Below, piece after piece: positions 1-10,510 of a DNA stretch of 64,000 nt. Every line of letters begins with the position of its first letter. Within the stretch, counting starts at the first letter, position 1. Origin of the DNA: Zanthoxylum bungeanum (taxonomy: Eukaryota; Streptophyta; Magnoliopsida; Sapindales; Rutaceae); the NCBI GenBank assembly GCA_019454045.1, contig SKCR01017976.1:1-64000 (forward strand), given 5' to 3'. Made by a program: the position numbers and the translations under genes. Under the pieces are notes generated by a model. That model did not search any database and was not told where the DNA came from. It saw only the letters and a program-made list of their open reading frames with translations.

Positions 1-78
1 AATAATCTCAGAACATTCATTGGACATAGCGCGATACCCATACTCCTACTTCTTACTTTTTCATAAAATAAAGGTGTT
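1..78 (-). pseudogene. Ty1/copia element A, RNase H fragment left of the Athila insertion
   Basis: Read on the minus strand, this short flank encodes a decayed copia RNase H segment: an ISWKSKK-like stretch (one W lost to a stop) followed, after a small loss, by YRAMSNECSEI. Copia RNase H domains normally carry ISWKSKKQ...SEYRAM there. The rest of the element resumes at 12660. The Athila element therefore landed inside this RNase H region, and bases 74-78 (GTGTT) are the left copy of its target-site duplication. Confidence 0.7.
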
Positions 79-2161
79 TGATTAGTGGAAAATATATCAA
101 TATTTACCGCCCATTTTACTTAATATTTTATTTAGTTTCTCGGGTTTGATGAACGTTTTGATGTGTTTTAGTTTATTTTACAGATAAAATAATATTGGGA
201 CATAATGAAATCATTTAGGACGAAATTTGGGTCAAATAGGGGTAAAAATTGGACTTAACATATTAATTTTGGAGATTGGAAACTTAAAAGGGAGTTTTAA
301 CGAAGTGCAGTTTTGGAAATTCCAATTTTGCGCATCTGTCGTATTTTGGGCATAACTATTTACTCTGATATCGGATTGAGCTGATTCAAATTCCAGATTA
401 AAGAAAACTCAAACATCTAAAACTTTGAAAGACAAAATAATATCAAATTCTGAAGATGTCATGCCCGAAATTGATGAACCATCCAGAAGTGTGTTGTGTG
501 TAATTATTAAAGTAATTTTCAATCATTTTCAAAGAAAAAAATAAATTAATAAATAAATAATAAAAATTATCAAATCACCACCAAACATGATAAGCGATTA
601 GTGGAGCAATTAATAATGGATTTGGTGGAGCAATTAGTGGAGCAATTAGTGGAGCAATTAATAATGGATTTGGTGGATGATTTGATGGAGGTAAAATTTT
701 GCCTATAAATATCAAGTCATTTCATTTGTAAATTCATACTTTCTTCTAAGGAATTCCTTAAGAATACTAAGAAGATTGTATCTTGTTTGTTTATTTACAG
801 CTTTCAGTAATTAATTTCCGCTTTCGCACTTTCTTTTCTTTACTTTTCAGTAATGAGGAGGTAACTCCCATTTGCTGGGGTAAAAGGTAAAACTTTTATT
901 ACTAATATTTAGATTAATCTCCCTTAATTATAATATATAAACTAGTTAAAACCTAACTTAACGAGGATACCACCATATTGGTCGGTTGGTAATTATTTAA
1001 ATTGGTTTTAACTTGACTAAATTGGATACCGCCTGATTGGTCGGTTGGTAATTAATTATTAATTTGACTTAATCTGGATACCGCCTATATGGCTGGTTGG
1101 TAATTATCATGCAAAGTTAATATATTATATTAATGGAGATATCTAAAATAGAAGTAATAAAAGTGGATCATTTTACCTCAGCATTTTATTTTATTGTACT
1201 TTTACTTTATTTACTTTCAGCAATTTACTTTCAGCATTTACTTTCAGCAATTTACTTTTCAGCAATTTACTTTCAGCATTTACTTTTCAGTAATTTACTT
1301 TCAGCATTTACTTTTCAGCATTTAATTTTCAGTATTTAATTTCAGCATTTACTTTCTGTCATTTACTTTTCAGCATTTTACTTTATGTCTTTTATTTTAT
1401 TTAAGTTTTTACTAGCCCTAGTTATGTGTCGTAACTAAATTAGTTATATGGGGTTGTGATGAATTCTAATATCACCGGTTTATAAGGGGTTATTTTATAG
1501 TTTGGGTAATTTAAAGGTTTACTTATTAAGTCTTAAGCTTAATGCTTCTTGTTGTCTGATCACCAATAAGATTGATGTGGTAAATCTAAAATAAACTTGA
1601 CAAAGGAATTTTAGGTTTCAGCCTTAGACTTAATAGCCCACGATCTTCCTTGAGGATAAATAACCCTTTAATTAATTTCCTTACATGATAGACATATACC
1701 TGTCGGGCGGGGGTAGCCATAATTGGAACTTAAACTTTATGAATCTAGATAATTTGGTTGACATAGACATATGGTTCAATTGGGTTATACTGGGTATTTG
1801 CGTCTGACCATCGACAGAGGCTTTCGCATAATTTAGTGTTCTAGGTTAGTAAAATGATTTATTACACAAACATGAAATAACCACTTCATCTTTTAAAAGA
1901 TATTAGAAAGATTCACAACCCTAGATAGTTTCCTAATATTGAATTTTCTTAAACCTACTTTCGCGTAATTTTATTTTATATGTTTTTAAATTAAAAATCA
2001 TCACCATTTCAAATCAATCAATCAACCTGTTAGATACTAGTAATCATTTGACCTCATAAAATTAATAGATTAGGTATTAAGTCCTCGTGGGATCGATACT
2101 TTTTATACTACTTGAAAGATACGTGAGCTTGCGTTATACGCGTGTGATTACGCACCGGTCA
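79..2161 (+). repeat. Athila 5' LTR (about 2.08 kb)
   Basis: It matches 10511-12659 along its whole length. It begins TGATTAGTGG and ends CACCGGTCA. It contains a short repeated AGTGGAGCAATTA block (about 600-660), three copies of a GGATACCGCC...GGTCGGTTGGTAATTA block (about 963-1105) and a TTTACTTTTCAGCA-type array (about 1195-1390). It lacks about 70 bp that the 3' LTR has near 11262-11333, between two TTTTCAGT direct repeats. Substitutions are denser in the first few hundred bases than elsewhere. Confidence 0.93.
1195..1390 (+). repeat. Short tandem array TTTACTTTTCAGCA in the LTR
   Basis: About a dozen imperfect 13-15 bp units alternate between TTTACTTTCAGCA and ATTTACTTTTCAG. The same array lies in the 3' LTR at about 11690-11885 with a different unit order and number, which fits slippage. 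A spurious 68-codon open frame through it is a by-product of the repeat. Confidence 0.85.
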
Positions 2162-2167
2162 AGTTTT

Positions 2168-2184
2168 TGGCGCCGTTGCTGGGG
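2168..2184 (+). other. Primer binding site, tRNA-Asp type
   Basis: TGGCGCCGTTGCTGGGG starts six bases after the 5' LTR. It is complementary to the 3' end of plant tRNA-Asp apart from one C-to-T change, the primer commonly used by Athila and Tat elements. It marks the start of minus-strand DNA synthesis. Confidence 0.9.
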
Positions 2185-2293
2185 ACTTATTTATCTTTCA
2201 ATATTAGTTTAGAGGTTAGATACCTTCACTTGTATCTAATTTCTTTTTACTTACTGTTTTTATTTTCTTGTGTTTCAGGTTCTCAGATCCTTT

Positions 2294-3830
2294 ATGAGAC
2301 GAACCAGAAGCTTTGAACTCCGACCGCTTGACCCAGAAATTGAAAGAACCATCAGACAGTTGAGAAGGGAAAGGCGAGAAGGCCAAGAAGCTTTAGTCAA
2401 CATGGAACCTGAACCTTTGGAGGTTGCACCACCAATTCCCATTCGAGACAGAACCATTCCGGTGGTTGACAGACTCATTTCTTGTATTGTACTTCCTCAT
2501 TTACCAGCAAATGCGGGTGACATCAAATTATGCATTTAGATGATTCAGCAGTCAGTTCAGTTTGGGGGAATGCAACTGAAGATCCTAATGCCCACATCAG
2601 CAACTTCCTGGAAGTTTGCGGCACTTTCAATTACAACCGAGAATCTGAAGAAGCAATGAGACTGCGTATTTTCCCATACTCCTTGAAGGACAGAGCTAAA
2701 GCTTGGCTACATTCACTACCAGCAGGTTCCATCACAACTTGGAACACTTTAGCCACCAAATTTCTTGCAAAGTACTTTCCACCAGCCAGAACTGGAAAGC
2801 TGAGGAATGACATTACATCCTTTGTGCAACAAGACTCAGAAACTCTCTACGAAGCTTGGGAAAGGTACAAAGATTTGCTCCGGAAATGTCCTCACCATGA
2901 GATTCCAAAATGGCTTCAAGTCCAAACCTTCTATAATGGACTATCTAGACTGATGAGAACCACAATCGATGCTGCTGCTGGAGGAGCTTTACTGGCAAAA
3001 GGAGAAAATCAAGCCTGTGACCTAATCGAAGAAATGGCCAACAAAAATTCCTTGTGGCCAACAGAAATGAGCATGATCCAAAGAATTGCAGGAATTTATG
3101 AAAGTGGAGCCAATACAGCTGTCAACGCCAAGCTGGATCAGATATGCAAATTCATGGAGACTCTCAGGACTGGATCCACAAGTTCACCATATAGAGGAGC
3201 ACCAGAACCAAACCAACTTGAAGAGACGGTGAATTATGTCAACAATTTCAACAGACAGTGGAACAATCCATATTCCAACACCTACAACCCAGGGTGGAGG
3301 AATCATCCCAATTTTTCATGGAGCAACAATTCAGGACAAAAGAACAATCCACCACCTGGATTTCAACAACAAACTATCCACCACCAGGATTTCAACAACA
3401 GAACAAAGGCCAGGAACATAAAAAAGAACCAGAAATGAAAGAATAGATTGCAGAGATGTTCAAAAAGCAACAAGCAGCATATGATGCTATCTTTCAGAAC
3501 CAATCTACTTCCATCAAAGCACTGGAGAATCAAATTGGACAACTGGCTAATGCTCAGAGTTACAGACCGTCAGGTAATCTTCCCAGCAACACAGAACCAA
3601 ATCCAAAGAACCGAGGGAATGAGCAATGTCAAGCCATTACTTTGAAAAGCGGTACTGAAATCAACAAAGATGTTGGAATCAAGGTATCCAAAGAAGAAGT
3701 TTCAAAAGAAGCAGAGCAACAGATGGAGGAAAAAGAAGCAAAGGAAAAAGAACCAGAAAGAATCACTCCACCTCCACCTTTTCCACAGCGACTTCAGAAA
3801 AATAAACTGGACAAGCAGTTTGCTTGATTC
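2294..3830 (+). pseudogene. gag: Athila gag (broken)
   Basis: Encodes the capsid-type Gag that packages element RNA. The frame opens with MRRTRSFELRP; I chose ATG 2294 over the in-frame ATG at 2270 because it follows an acceptor-like TTTCAG ending at 2278. The central part carries Athila Gag landmarks: RLRIFPYSL, AKAWLHSLPAGSITTW, a TIDAAAGGALL motif and a Gln/Asn/Pro-rich tail with PPGFQQQ repeats. No CCHC knuckle is seen. The frame shifts near 2525-2540 and again near 3365-3400, then meets TAG at 3444-3446 and TGA at 3825-3827. The segment 3456-3827 continues Gag with QSTSIKALENQIGQLANAQ and a Lys/Glu-rich linker into protease. Confidence 0.88.
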
Positions 3831-4361
3831 CTGGAGGTGTTCAAAAAGCTGCATATCAACATCCCATTCGCAGAAGCGTTGGAAGAAATGCCCAGCTATG
3901 TTAAATTCATGAAAGATATTCTTTCACGAAAACGGAGATTGGGAGACTACGAGACAGTAGCATTGACGGAAGAATGCAGTGCCATTATTCAGAGGAAACG
4001 TCCCCCGAAGTTGAAAGATCCTGGCAGTTTCACAGTTCCATGCACCATTGGAGAACATTATATTGGTAAGGCTTTATGTGATTTAGGTGCTAGTGTTAAC
4101 TTGATGCCTTTTTCTATTTACATGAAACTGCATATTGGAGAAGCAATGCCTACCTCAGTCTCGTTGTAACTTGCTGATCAAACACTAGCATTTCCAAGAG
4201 GTGTTGTTGAAGATGTGCTGGTCAAAGTCGACAAACTCATTCTTCCAGCAGATTTCATTATCCTTGACATGGAAGAAGACAAAGATGTGCCTATCATCCT
4301 TGGAAGACCATTCTTGGCGACATGACGAACTGTAATTGATGTACAAAAAGGAGAACTAACC
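3831..4361 (+). pseudogene. Athila aspartic protease region
   Basis: It continues the frame of the Gag tail after the TGA at 3825. The retropepsin-type motif reads ALCDLGASVNLMP (about 4070-4110), where the D-L-G form in place of D-T/S-G is usual for Athila. A second typical block, [12 protein letters not shown], lies at about 4288-4322. The frame is cut by TAA (4167-4169) and TGA (4323-4325). This enzyme would process the Gag-Pol polyprotein inside the particle; this copy is dead. Confidence 0.85.
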
Positions 4362-6210
4362 ATGAAAGTTCAGGACCAAGAAGTTACTTTCAATGTTTTC
4401 AAAGCCATAAAATTCCCGAGCGATGAAAAGGAAGAAGAATGCTTCAGAGTTGATGTTGTTGATAGTATCGTTCATGATACTAAGCAATATCCCACGGATA
4501 CACTTGAAGCTTGCATCACCAACATGACTGACAACGAGCTAGATGTTGAAATCCTGGAATGTATCAACTACCTTGACAAACCATTCCGATTCAAATCAAC
4601 ACCACCAGTTGAAATCTTGGAACTGCCTAAGAAAGATCGAATCAAGCCTTCGATTGAAGAACCACCACAGCTGCAGCTGAAGTTACTTCCGAGCCATCTC
4701 AGGTATGCATTTCTTGGAAACTCTTCTGAATTACCTGTTATTATTTCTTCTTCACTAACATTACAGCATGAAGAAAAATTACTGAGAGTATTACGAGAGC
4801 ACAAAAGAGCCATTGGCTGGACTATAGCAGACATTCGAGGCATTAGTCTATCATTTTGCATGCACAAGATTCTGATGAATGATGAGTACAAACCCACAGT
4901 GGAGCATAAACGGAGACTCAATCCAATCATGAAGGAAGTCGTTAAAGAAAGAATAATCAATGGTTGGATGCTGCCATCATTTACCCCATCTCAGATAGCA
5001 GTTGGGTGAGTCCTATGCAGTGTGTACCAAATAAATGAGGAATTACTGTGGTTACCAATGAAAAGAATGAGCTAATCCCAACAAGAACGGTGACTGGATG
5101 GAGAGTATGCATGGACTACAAGAAGCTGAACAAAGCCACGAGAAAGGATCATTTTCCGCTACCATTCATTGACCAGATGTTAGAAAGACTGGCGGGACAT
5201 GAGTTCTATTGTTTTCTGGACGGATATTCAGGGTACAATTAGATTGCCATCGCACCAGAAGACCAGGAGAAAACTACCTTTACATGTCCCTATGATACTT
5301 TTGCTTTCCGTATGATGCCATTTGGATTATGTAATGCCTCTGCTACATTTCAGCGTTGCATGATGGCCATCTTCTCAGAAATGCTGGAGCAAAGTATGGA
5401 GGTTTTTATGGATGACTTTTTTGTGTTTCGAGATTCTTTTGACCACTGCTTGCAAAATTTAGAACAGGTGTTACAAAGGTGCGAAGATACAAATCTGGTG
5501 CTCAATTGGGAGAAATGCCATTTCATGGTACATGAGGGCATTGTTCTTGGACACCGGATCTCACAAAAAGGAATTGAGGTAGAAAAAGCAAAGATTGAAA
5601 CAAATAAAAAACTACCTCCGCTGACATCTGTCAAAGGGATTCGGAGCTTTCTCGGACATGCAGGTTTTTACAGGAGATTTATCAAAGACTTTTTCAAGAT
5701 TGCTAAACCTCTGTGCAATCTTCTGGAGAAGGATGTGCCTTTTAACTTCACCAAAGAATGTCAGGAAGCTTTTGAGATCTTAAAACAAACAAAGCTGATT
5801 TCTGCCCCCATCATATTGTAGCACCAGACTGGACCCTTCCATTTGAAGTAATGTGTGATGCTAGTGATTATTTTCTGTAGGTGCAGTTTTGGGACAACGA
5901 AAAGCAAAGATTTTTCACACCATTTACTATTCCAACAGAACTTTGAATGAAGCTAAATCAACTACACAACCACTAAAAGGAGTTGCTCACAGTTGTAAAT
6001 GCTTTTGACAAATTCCGCTCCTATCTGTTGGGTCCCAAAGTAGTGGTCTACACAGATCATTCAGCAATCAAATACTTGATCACGAAGAAAGATGCCAAAC
6101 CCAGATTGATCCGTTGGATTTTCTTCTGCAAGAATTTGACGTGGAGATCAAAGACAGGAAATGGACAGAAAACCCAAGTGGCAGATCATCTATCGAGGCT
6201 CGAGAATGGA
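4362..6210 (+). pseudogene. Athila reverse transcriptase and RNase H (broken)
   Basis: It continues the protease frame, then shifts near 4980-5045. RT landmarks in order are GWRVCMDYKKLNKATRKDHF (about 5095-5155), FCFLDGYSGYN-like, TFAFRMMPFGLCNASATFQR (about 5300-5355) and the active site VFMDD (about 5401-5418), the gypsy form of YxDD. NWEKCHFMV and SFLGHAGFYRRFIKDF follow. After a further shift near 5820, RNase H is seen as VMCDASDY and then [13 protein letters not shown] and [11 protein letters not shown]. Stops include TGA 5007-5009 and TAG 5240-5242. Together these would copy element RNA to DNA; the breaks rule out activity here. Confidence 0.9.
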
Positions 6211-7580
6211 GAAACAGCTGGCAAAGATCTGTTAATCAAAGAAACTTTTCCTGATGAACAACTTTTTGCCATGAAACAACAAGATTCCCCTTGGTATGCT
6301 GACTATGTCAACTACATTGTGTCAGGAAAATGGCCGTTGGAATGGACAACTCAGCAACGGAAGAAATTCTTCAAAGAAGTCAAGCACTATGTCTGGGATG
6401 AGCCATACCTGTTCAAATGGTATGCTGATAAATTATTGAGACAGTGTGTTCCACAAGTGGAGGTCAACAGTGTTTTGCAACACTGTCATTCATCACCATA
6501 TGGCGGACACTTCGGCGGAAATAAAACTGCAGCCAAAGTCCTACAATCAGGTTTGTTCCAGCCCACTCTTTTTAAAGATGCTTATCTTTTTGCTCTTCAA
6601 TGTGACAAGTGCCAGAGAATGGGGAATATTTCGAAGAGAAATGAAGGGCCGTTGCAAAACATTCTGGAAGTGGAGATATTCGATGTGTGGGGTATAGATT
6701 TCATGGGACCCTTTGTTCTATCATTCGGAAACCTGTACATCTTGGTTGTTGTAGACTACGTCTCCAAATGGGTTGAAGCAATTGCACTACCATCCAATGA
6801 TTCAAAATTGGTGATCAAATTCCTGAAAAATAATATTTTCACTCGGTTTGGAACACCTCGGGCCATTATCAGTGATGGTGGCACATATTTCTGTAACAGA
6901 TAATTTGATGCACTCCTATCCAAATATGGAGTTACTCACAAGGTTGCCACTGCTTACCATCCACAGTCAAACAGACAGGTTGAAGTTTCAAACAGGGAAA
7001 TCAAAAGAATCTTGGAGAGAACTGTTGGATCAATAAGGAAAGATTGGTCTACAAAACTAGATGATGCATTATGGGCCTACCGAACAGCTTACAAGACACC
7101 CATTGGTATGTCCCCATATCGATTGGTGTTTGGAAAAGCGTGCCATCTGCCATTTGAGCTTGAACACAAGGTGTCCTGGGCACTGAAGAAGTTAGAATCT
7201 TGATTCACAAGCTGCAGGAGAGAACGACTTCACCACCAACTCACGAATTGGAGGAATTTTGCTTACAGGCTTCTGAGAATGCTAGATTGTACAAAGAAAA
7301 GACCAAGAAATGGCATGATCGAAAAATAGTGCATAGACAGTTGGAACCAATGCAGCAAGTGTTGTTGTACAATTCACGGTTGAAACTTTTCCCTGGAAAG
7401 TTGAAATCAAGGTGGTCAGGTCCATTTGTGATCACTCAGGTTTTACCATAAAGAGCTGTTGAGTTACTGGATCCCAACACCAACGAAACATTCAAGGTTA
7501 ACAGTCAGCGTGTCAAGCACTACTGGGGAGAATCGTTTGAGCGAAAAAAAGAAAGTGTCACACTTTCAGATCCAGCCTAA
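6211..7580 (+). pseudogene. Athila integrase (broken)
   Basis: The zinc-binding HHCC region reads as [17 protein letters not shown]...[10 protein letters not shown] (about 6480-6625). The DDE core has D in WGIDFMGP (about 6690), D in IISDGGTYF (about 6870) and E in [11 protein letters not shown] (about 6980-7010). [19 protein letters not shown] and the C-terminal SRLKLFPGKLKSRWSGPF block are strongly Athila-like. There is TAA at 6901-6903, a frameshift near 7200, TAA at 7449-7451 and a natural-looking end at TAA 7578-7580. No chromodomain is seen, as expected for Athila. Confidence 0.9.
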
Positions 7581-7716
7581 CATTCGAGAAGTCACGTGTA
7601 GCTGTCGACGTTAAACTTAGCGCTCGCAGGGAGGCAACCAATGCAATTTGTGTATATATTGTGATGGTGTGTTTTATTTTTGTGTGTTTAATTTTTGCAG
7701 GTAAAGTCATTTCACG

Positions 7717-8268
7717 ATGGAAGAAGCTCTCGCAAATCTTCGTAAGCAATTTCCTTCTCTCCCTCAAAAATCTCTGATGAAAGTCTACAAAGCTCGCTAA
7801 GAACGGATGAGATTACTAACAATCCATTGTGTTCCTTATGATATACGTTGGGTAATTGAAGCACGGGTCCGAATGGCAGGTGAGTCTTCTGAATCTTTTA
7901 TTTCACATCTGCCTGGTTTTGGAAAAATCACATATGCAAAGAAACGTAGAGCTAAGCAAATGGGTGTTTGTTACAAATGTGCACGCTGTAATTGCAATAC
8001 TCGTTGTCGTTCTTTAAGAATGGTGTTTGATAATCGCGAAGATAAAATTAAATTCATTAGAGATGGCTTGAGTAAGGAGTATGTAGATAATATATCTTCA
8101 ACTCTTGAGATGCCTCCCAGTGGATATGTTCATATAGCCATTCACAAATTACATACATACACAATTTCAAAAAGAAAGACAACAGTTAAGTCTTGGGAAT
8201 CTGACTCAAAAAGACCCTGTTTGCCAATTTATAAGAAAATGGATGGGAAGCTTGTCTCTGACGCATAG
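7717..8268 (+). pseudogene. Extra Athila ORF: small basic Cys-rich protein, resembling plant-virus nucleic-acid-binding proteins
   Basis: One frame of 183 codons from ATG 7717 to TAG 8266-8268, broken only by TAA at 7798-7800; the open part starts at ATG 8 codons... later at 7807. A polypyrimidine tract and AG ending at 7700 sit just upstream and look like a splice acceptor. The centre has YAKKRRAKQMGVCYKC, then more Cys as CARCNCNTRC, then KIKFIRDG. An Arg/Lys cluster directly before a Cys-x2-Cys motif, with a downstream K..FI..G block, is the layout I know from the Cys-rich nucleic-acid-binding proteins of carlaviruses and vitiviruses, several of which suppress RNA silencing. That likeness is my inference from motif order, not a search result. 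It lies between pol and the LOG gene on the same strand and is not an Athila env-like ORF: no signal peptide or membrane segment is evident. Function unknown. Confidence 0.6.
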
Positions 8269-8519
8269 ACGTCAATCAAGCCGCTACTTTTCTTGTAAAT
8301 ATTATATCTCTTTGTCTTTTCCTAATAATTGTAATTTGTTTTGTTTGTTCTTTTATTTTCTCTCCGACAGGATCCAGACCTTTTTGACTATCACGATTTA
8401 TTTTACTATTAACTAATAATTGTCATTTGGCAGGTACTAGCGCTATTATTTTACTCACCCTTTTCAGGTGTTATAAATTCAACTCATCATTGCACTTTTA
8501 AAGACATCCAGAGTAAAAC

Positions 8520-9173
8520 ATGGAAGCCCCTTCAAGAAGACGAGTTGAAAATATCTGTGTGTTTTGCGGTACTAGTGTTGGTGTTAAGCCATAATACGTA
8601 GAAACAGCACAGGAATTGGGTCGAGTCTTAGCTGCAAGGAATATGCACTTAGTATATGGTGGAGGCAATCTTGGACTTATGGGGATTGTTTCAAAAGCCG
8701 TACAGGAATGAGGCAGTCACGTTTTGGGAATCATCCTAAAACCCCTTGCAGAGGCAAATCTTATTGAACCATCAAACGGAGAGGAAATGATCGTGCCAGG
8801 TATGTTTGAACGATTGGTAGAAATGATTAACCGTGCTGATGCTTTTATTGCTTTGTCAGGTGGCTTGGGCACATTGGAGGAAATTTTTATAGTGTTATCT
8901 TGGGCGAACCTGAACATACACCAGAAACCTCTTAGACTGTACAACGTTGAAGGATTTTATGATTTTCTTTGTGTGTTTCTTGATGATGCTCGGAGAAATG
9001 GGTTCGTGTCAAAACCTATGAAAGAACTCCTCTGTACCGCCAGAACTGCTCCGGATCTAATAGACTAACTCTTAGCTTATGAACCACAAGTTGACCCTAT
9101 CATTTCAAAGATAAATTGGTCCGAGGACGATCGTGGTAAGAGGCGTCGGATTAATCTGGATCTTAACCTTTAA
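8520..9173 (+). pseudogene. LOG-like: Captured LONELY GUY-type cytokinin riboside 5'-monophosphate phosphoribohydrolase, three stops
   Basis: LOG enzymes release active cytokinin base from its nucleotide in the cytosol and nucleus. One uninterrupted frame of 217 codons runs from ATG 8520 to TAA 9171-9173, about the usual LOG length. Landmarks in order are [63 protein letters not shown] and NVEGFYDF. The family's PGGxGTxxE motif is kept except P to S, with the catalytic-type Glu and the preceding Arg retained. In-frame stops are TAA 8592-8594, TGA 8709-8711 and TAA 9066-9068; there is no frameshift. There are no introns, whereas plant LOG genes have several, so capture via RNA is likely. The C terminus ends KRRRINLDLNL, a basic patch plus an LxLxL motif not usual for LOG. 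It sits 251 bp after the Cys-rich ORF inside the Athila element. This copy is dead. Confidence 0.92.
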
Positions 9174-9705
9174 TTTCCTGTAGAATTTCAGCTAACCAGA
9201 TATTATCTTCTAAACTCTTCTTCTACTGTTTAAGACATTGGGGACAATGTCTCATTTAGGTTTGGGGGAGGGAATTAGTTGATCAGTACCTTGTTTTTAG
9301 TTTGTGTGTTGTTTTTATTTTTAGTCCAAAATTTTTCGAAAAATACAAAAAAAAATTTCAAAAATTTCAAAAATTACAAAAATATTTTGTGTTTTTGTGT
9401 TTTTATTTTGACTAAAAATGTGAAATTGGTAAGAGATAACTGTGTAAGGAATTTCCACTCCTGAGACGTATCTCAAACCATTTTTGAAACAAGTTAGTTT
9501 TTGTTTATTTCATTTTAAATTATTTAATTTGTAAATTCTCCATAAAACTGACTAAAATGGATCTTCATATGCTCAGTTAGCAAATATTATCAACATGCAT
9601 TGTAACATACGGACATGAGCTAAAATTGAAAAGTTTGTAATATTCAGTGCTCTAGTTTAATTGGAGAAAACATCTCAAAAAGTGATGGAGTATAAAAAAA
9701 AAAAC

Positions 9706-9931
9706 GTCTGAGATCCGAGTTATTAAGTCTGTAAGGGTGTTTTAACACCTAGTGCCCTAAAGCCAACTGATTTGAGAGTCACTGGCCCAAAGCTCGCTAC
9801 ATGGATCAAAGATGTTGCAAAAATATATATATCTGAAGTCTGAGTAATTAAGTATGTATGGGTGTCTTAACACCTGGTGCCCTAAAGCCAACTGGTTTGG
9901 GAGCCACCGACCCAACACTCGCTACATAGAT
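9706..9931 (+). repeat. Duplicated ~100-bp block with GGTGTTTTAACACC hairpin
   Basis: Two diverged copies (about 9706-9805 and 9832-9931) share ATTAAGT-TGTA-GGGTGT-TTAACACC, TGCCCTAAAGCCAACTG and CCCA-A-CTCGCTACAT. GGTGTT/AACACC can form a 6-bp stem in each copy. The same block occurs twice in the second Athila fragment (38436-38668). Confidence 0.85.
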
Positions 9932-10498
9932 GGAAGATATTATATATAAATAAATAAATAAATCAAAAATCAAAAAAAAAATCAGAAAAATCAGAAAAAT
10001 TATTCCATTGCTACAAAAAGGTGTGAATTCTGATAAAACTTTAGGACAAAATATTACTCTCTTATCAACTGCACTTGTGACTGTTGTGGGCAAAAATGAG
10101 TTGATTAATATTTAGTCGGCTGTGCATAAGGAGAATGGTAAATATAATCGGAGAATTTACTTATTCAGTAATTTAGAAAAAAAAAAAAAAAAACAACTAG
10201 TAACTTGGAGTAGAAGTTTCACCTGATTAGTCACTAACTTCTTTATTCTATTTTCTCTTGTCTTTTTTCTTTTGTGTGCATTAGTTTTATTATCTTTTTA
10301 CTTTTGTAAAACTTTTGTGGGTATCGTTGCTGTAAGCCCTCACGAGACTATAACTCGTCCACTAGGGACACCTAGGGGTTTAAAGGCTTGTTGCATATGC
10401 TAAATGCAACCGTGATCCCTACGAAAGTGGCTTAGTTTAATTTTAATTGTTTCTTGTATTTTATTTTATTGTTTTGCTCGGGGACTAGCAAAATATTA

Positions 10499-10510
10499 GG
10501 TTTGGGGGTG
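10499..10510 (+). other. Polypurine tract
   Basis: GGTTTGGGGGTG abuts the first base of the 3' LTR, the expected primer site for plus-strand DNA synthesis. A near copy (9258-9273) lies 1.2 kb upstream, just behind the LOG gene. Confidence 0.8.

Larger units (their letters stand above)
9174..10510 (+). other. Athila 3' non-coding region
   Basis: No coding content. It starts after the LOG stop and holds GACATTGGGGACAATGT then a purine-rich tract AGGTTTGGGGGAGGGA (9258-9273). Next come AT-rich and homopolymer stretches and a duplicated 100-bp block (9706-9931). Between 9932 and 10495 I see only AT-rich sequence and a CTCACGAGACT...CTAGGGACACCTAGGGG stretch. It ends in the tract GGTTTGGGGGTG (10499-10510) directly against the 3' LTR. 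Confidence 0.8.

Noticed and set aside
1133..1339. 68-codon open frame
   Set aside because: Made by the TTTACTTTTCAGCA array of the Athila LTR; the repeat has a different unit order in the other LTR.
7717..9173. Athila env-like gene in the usual 3' position
   Set aside because: Neither ORF there has a signal peptide, transmembrane segment or Athila env similarity; one is clearly LOG.
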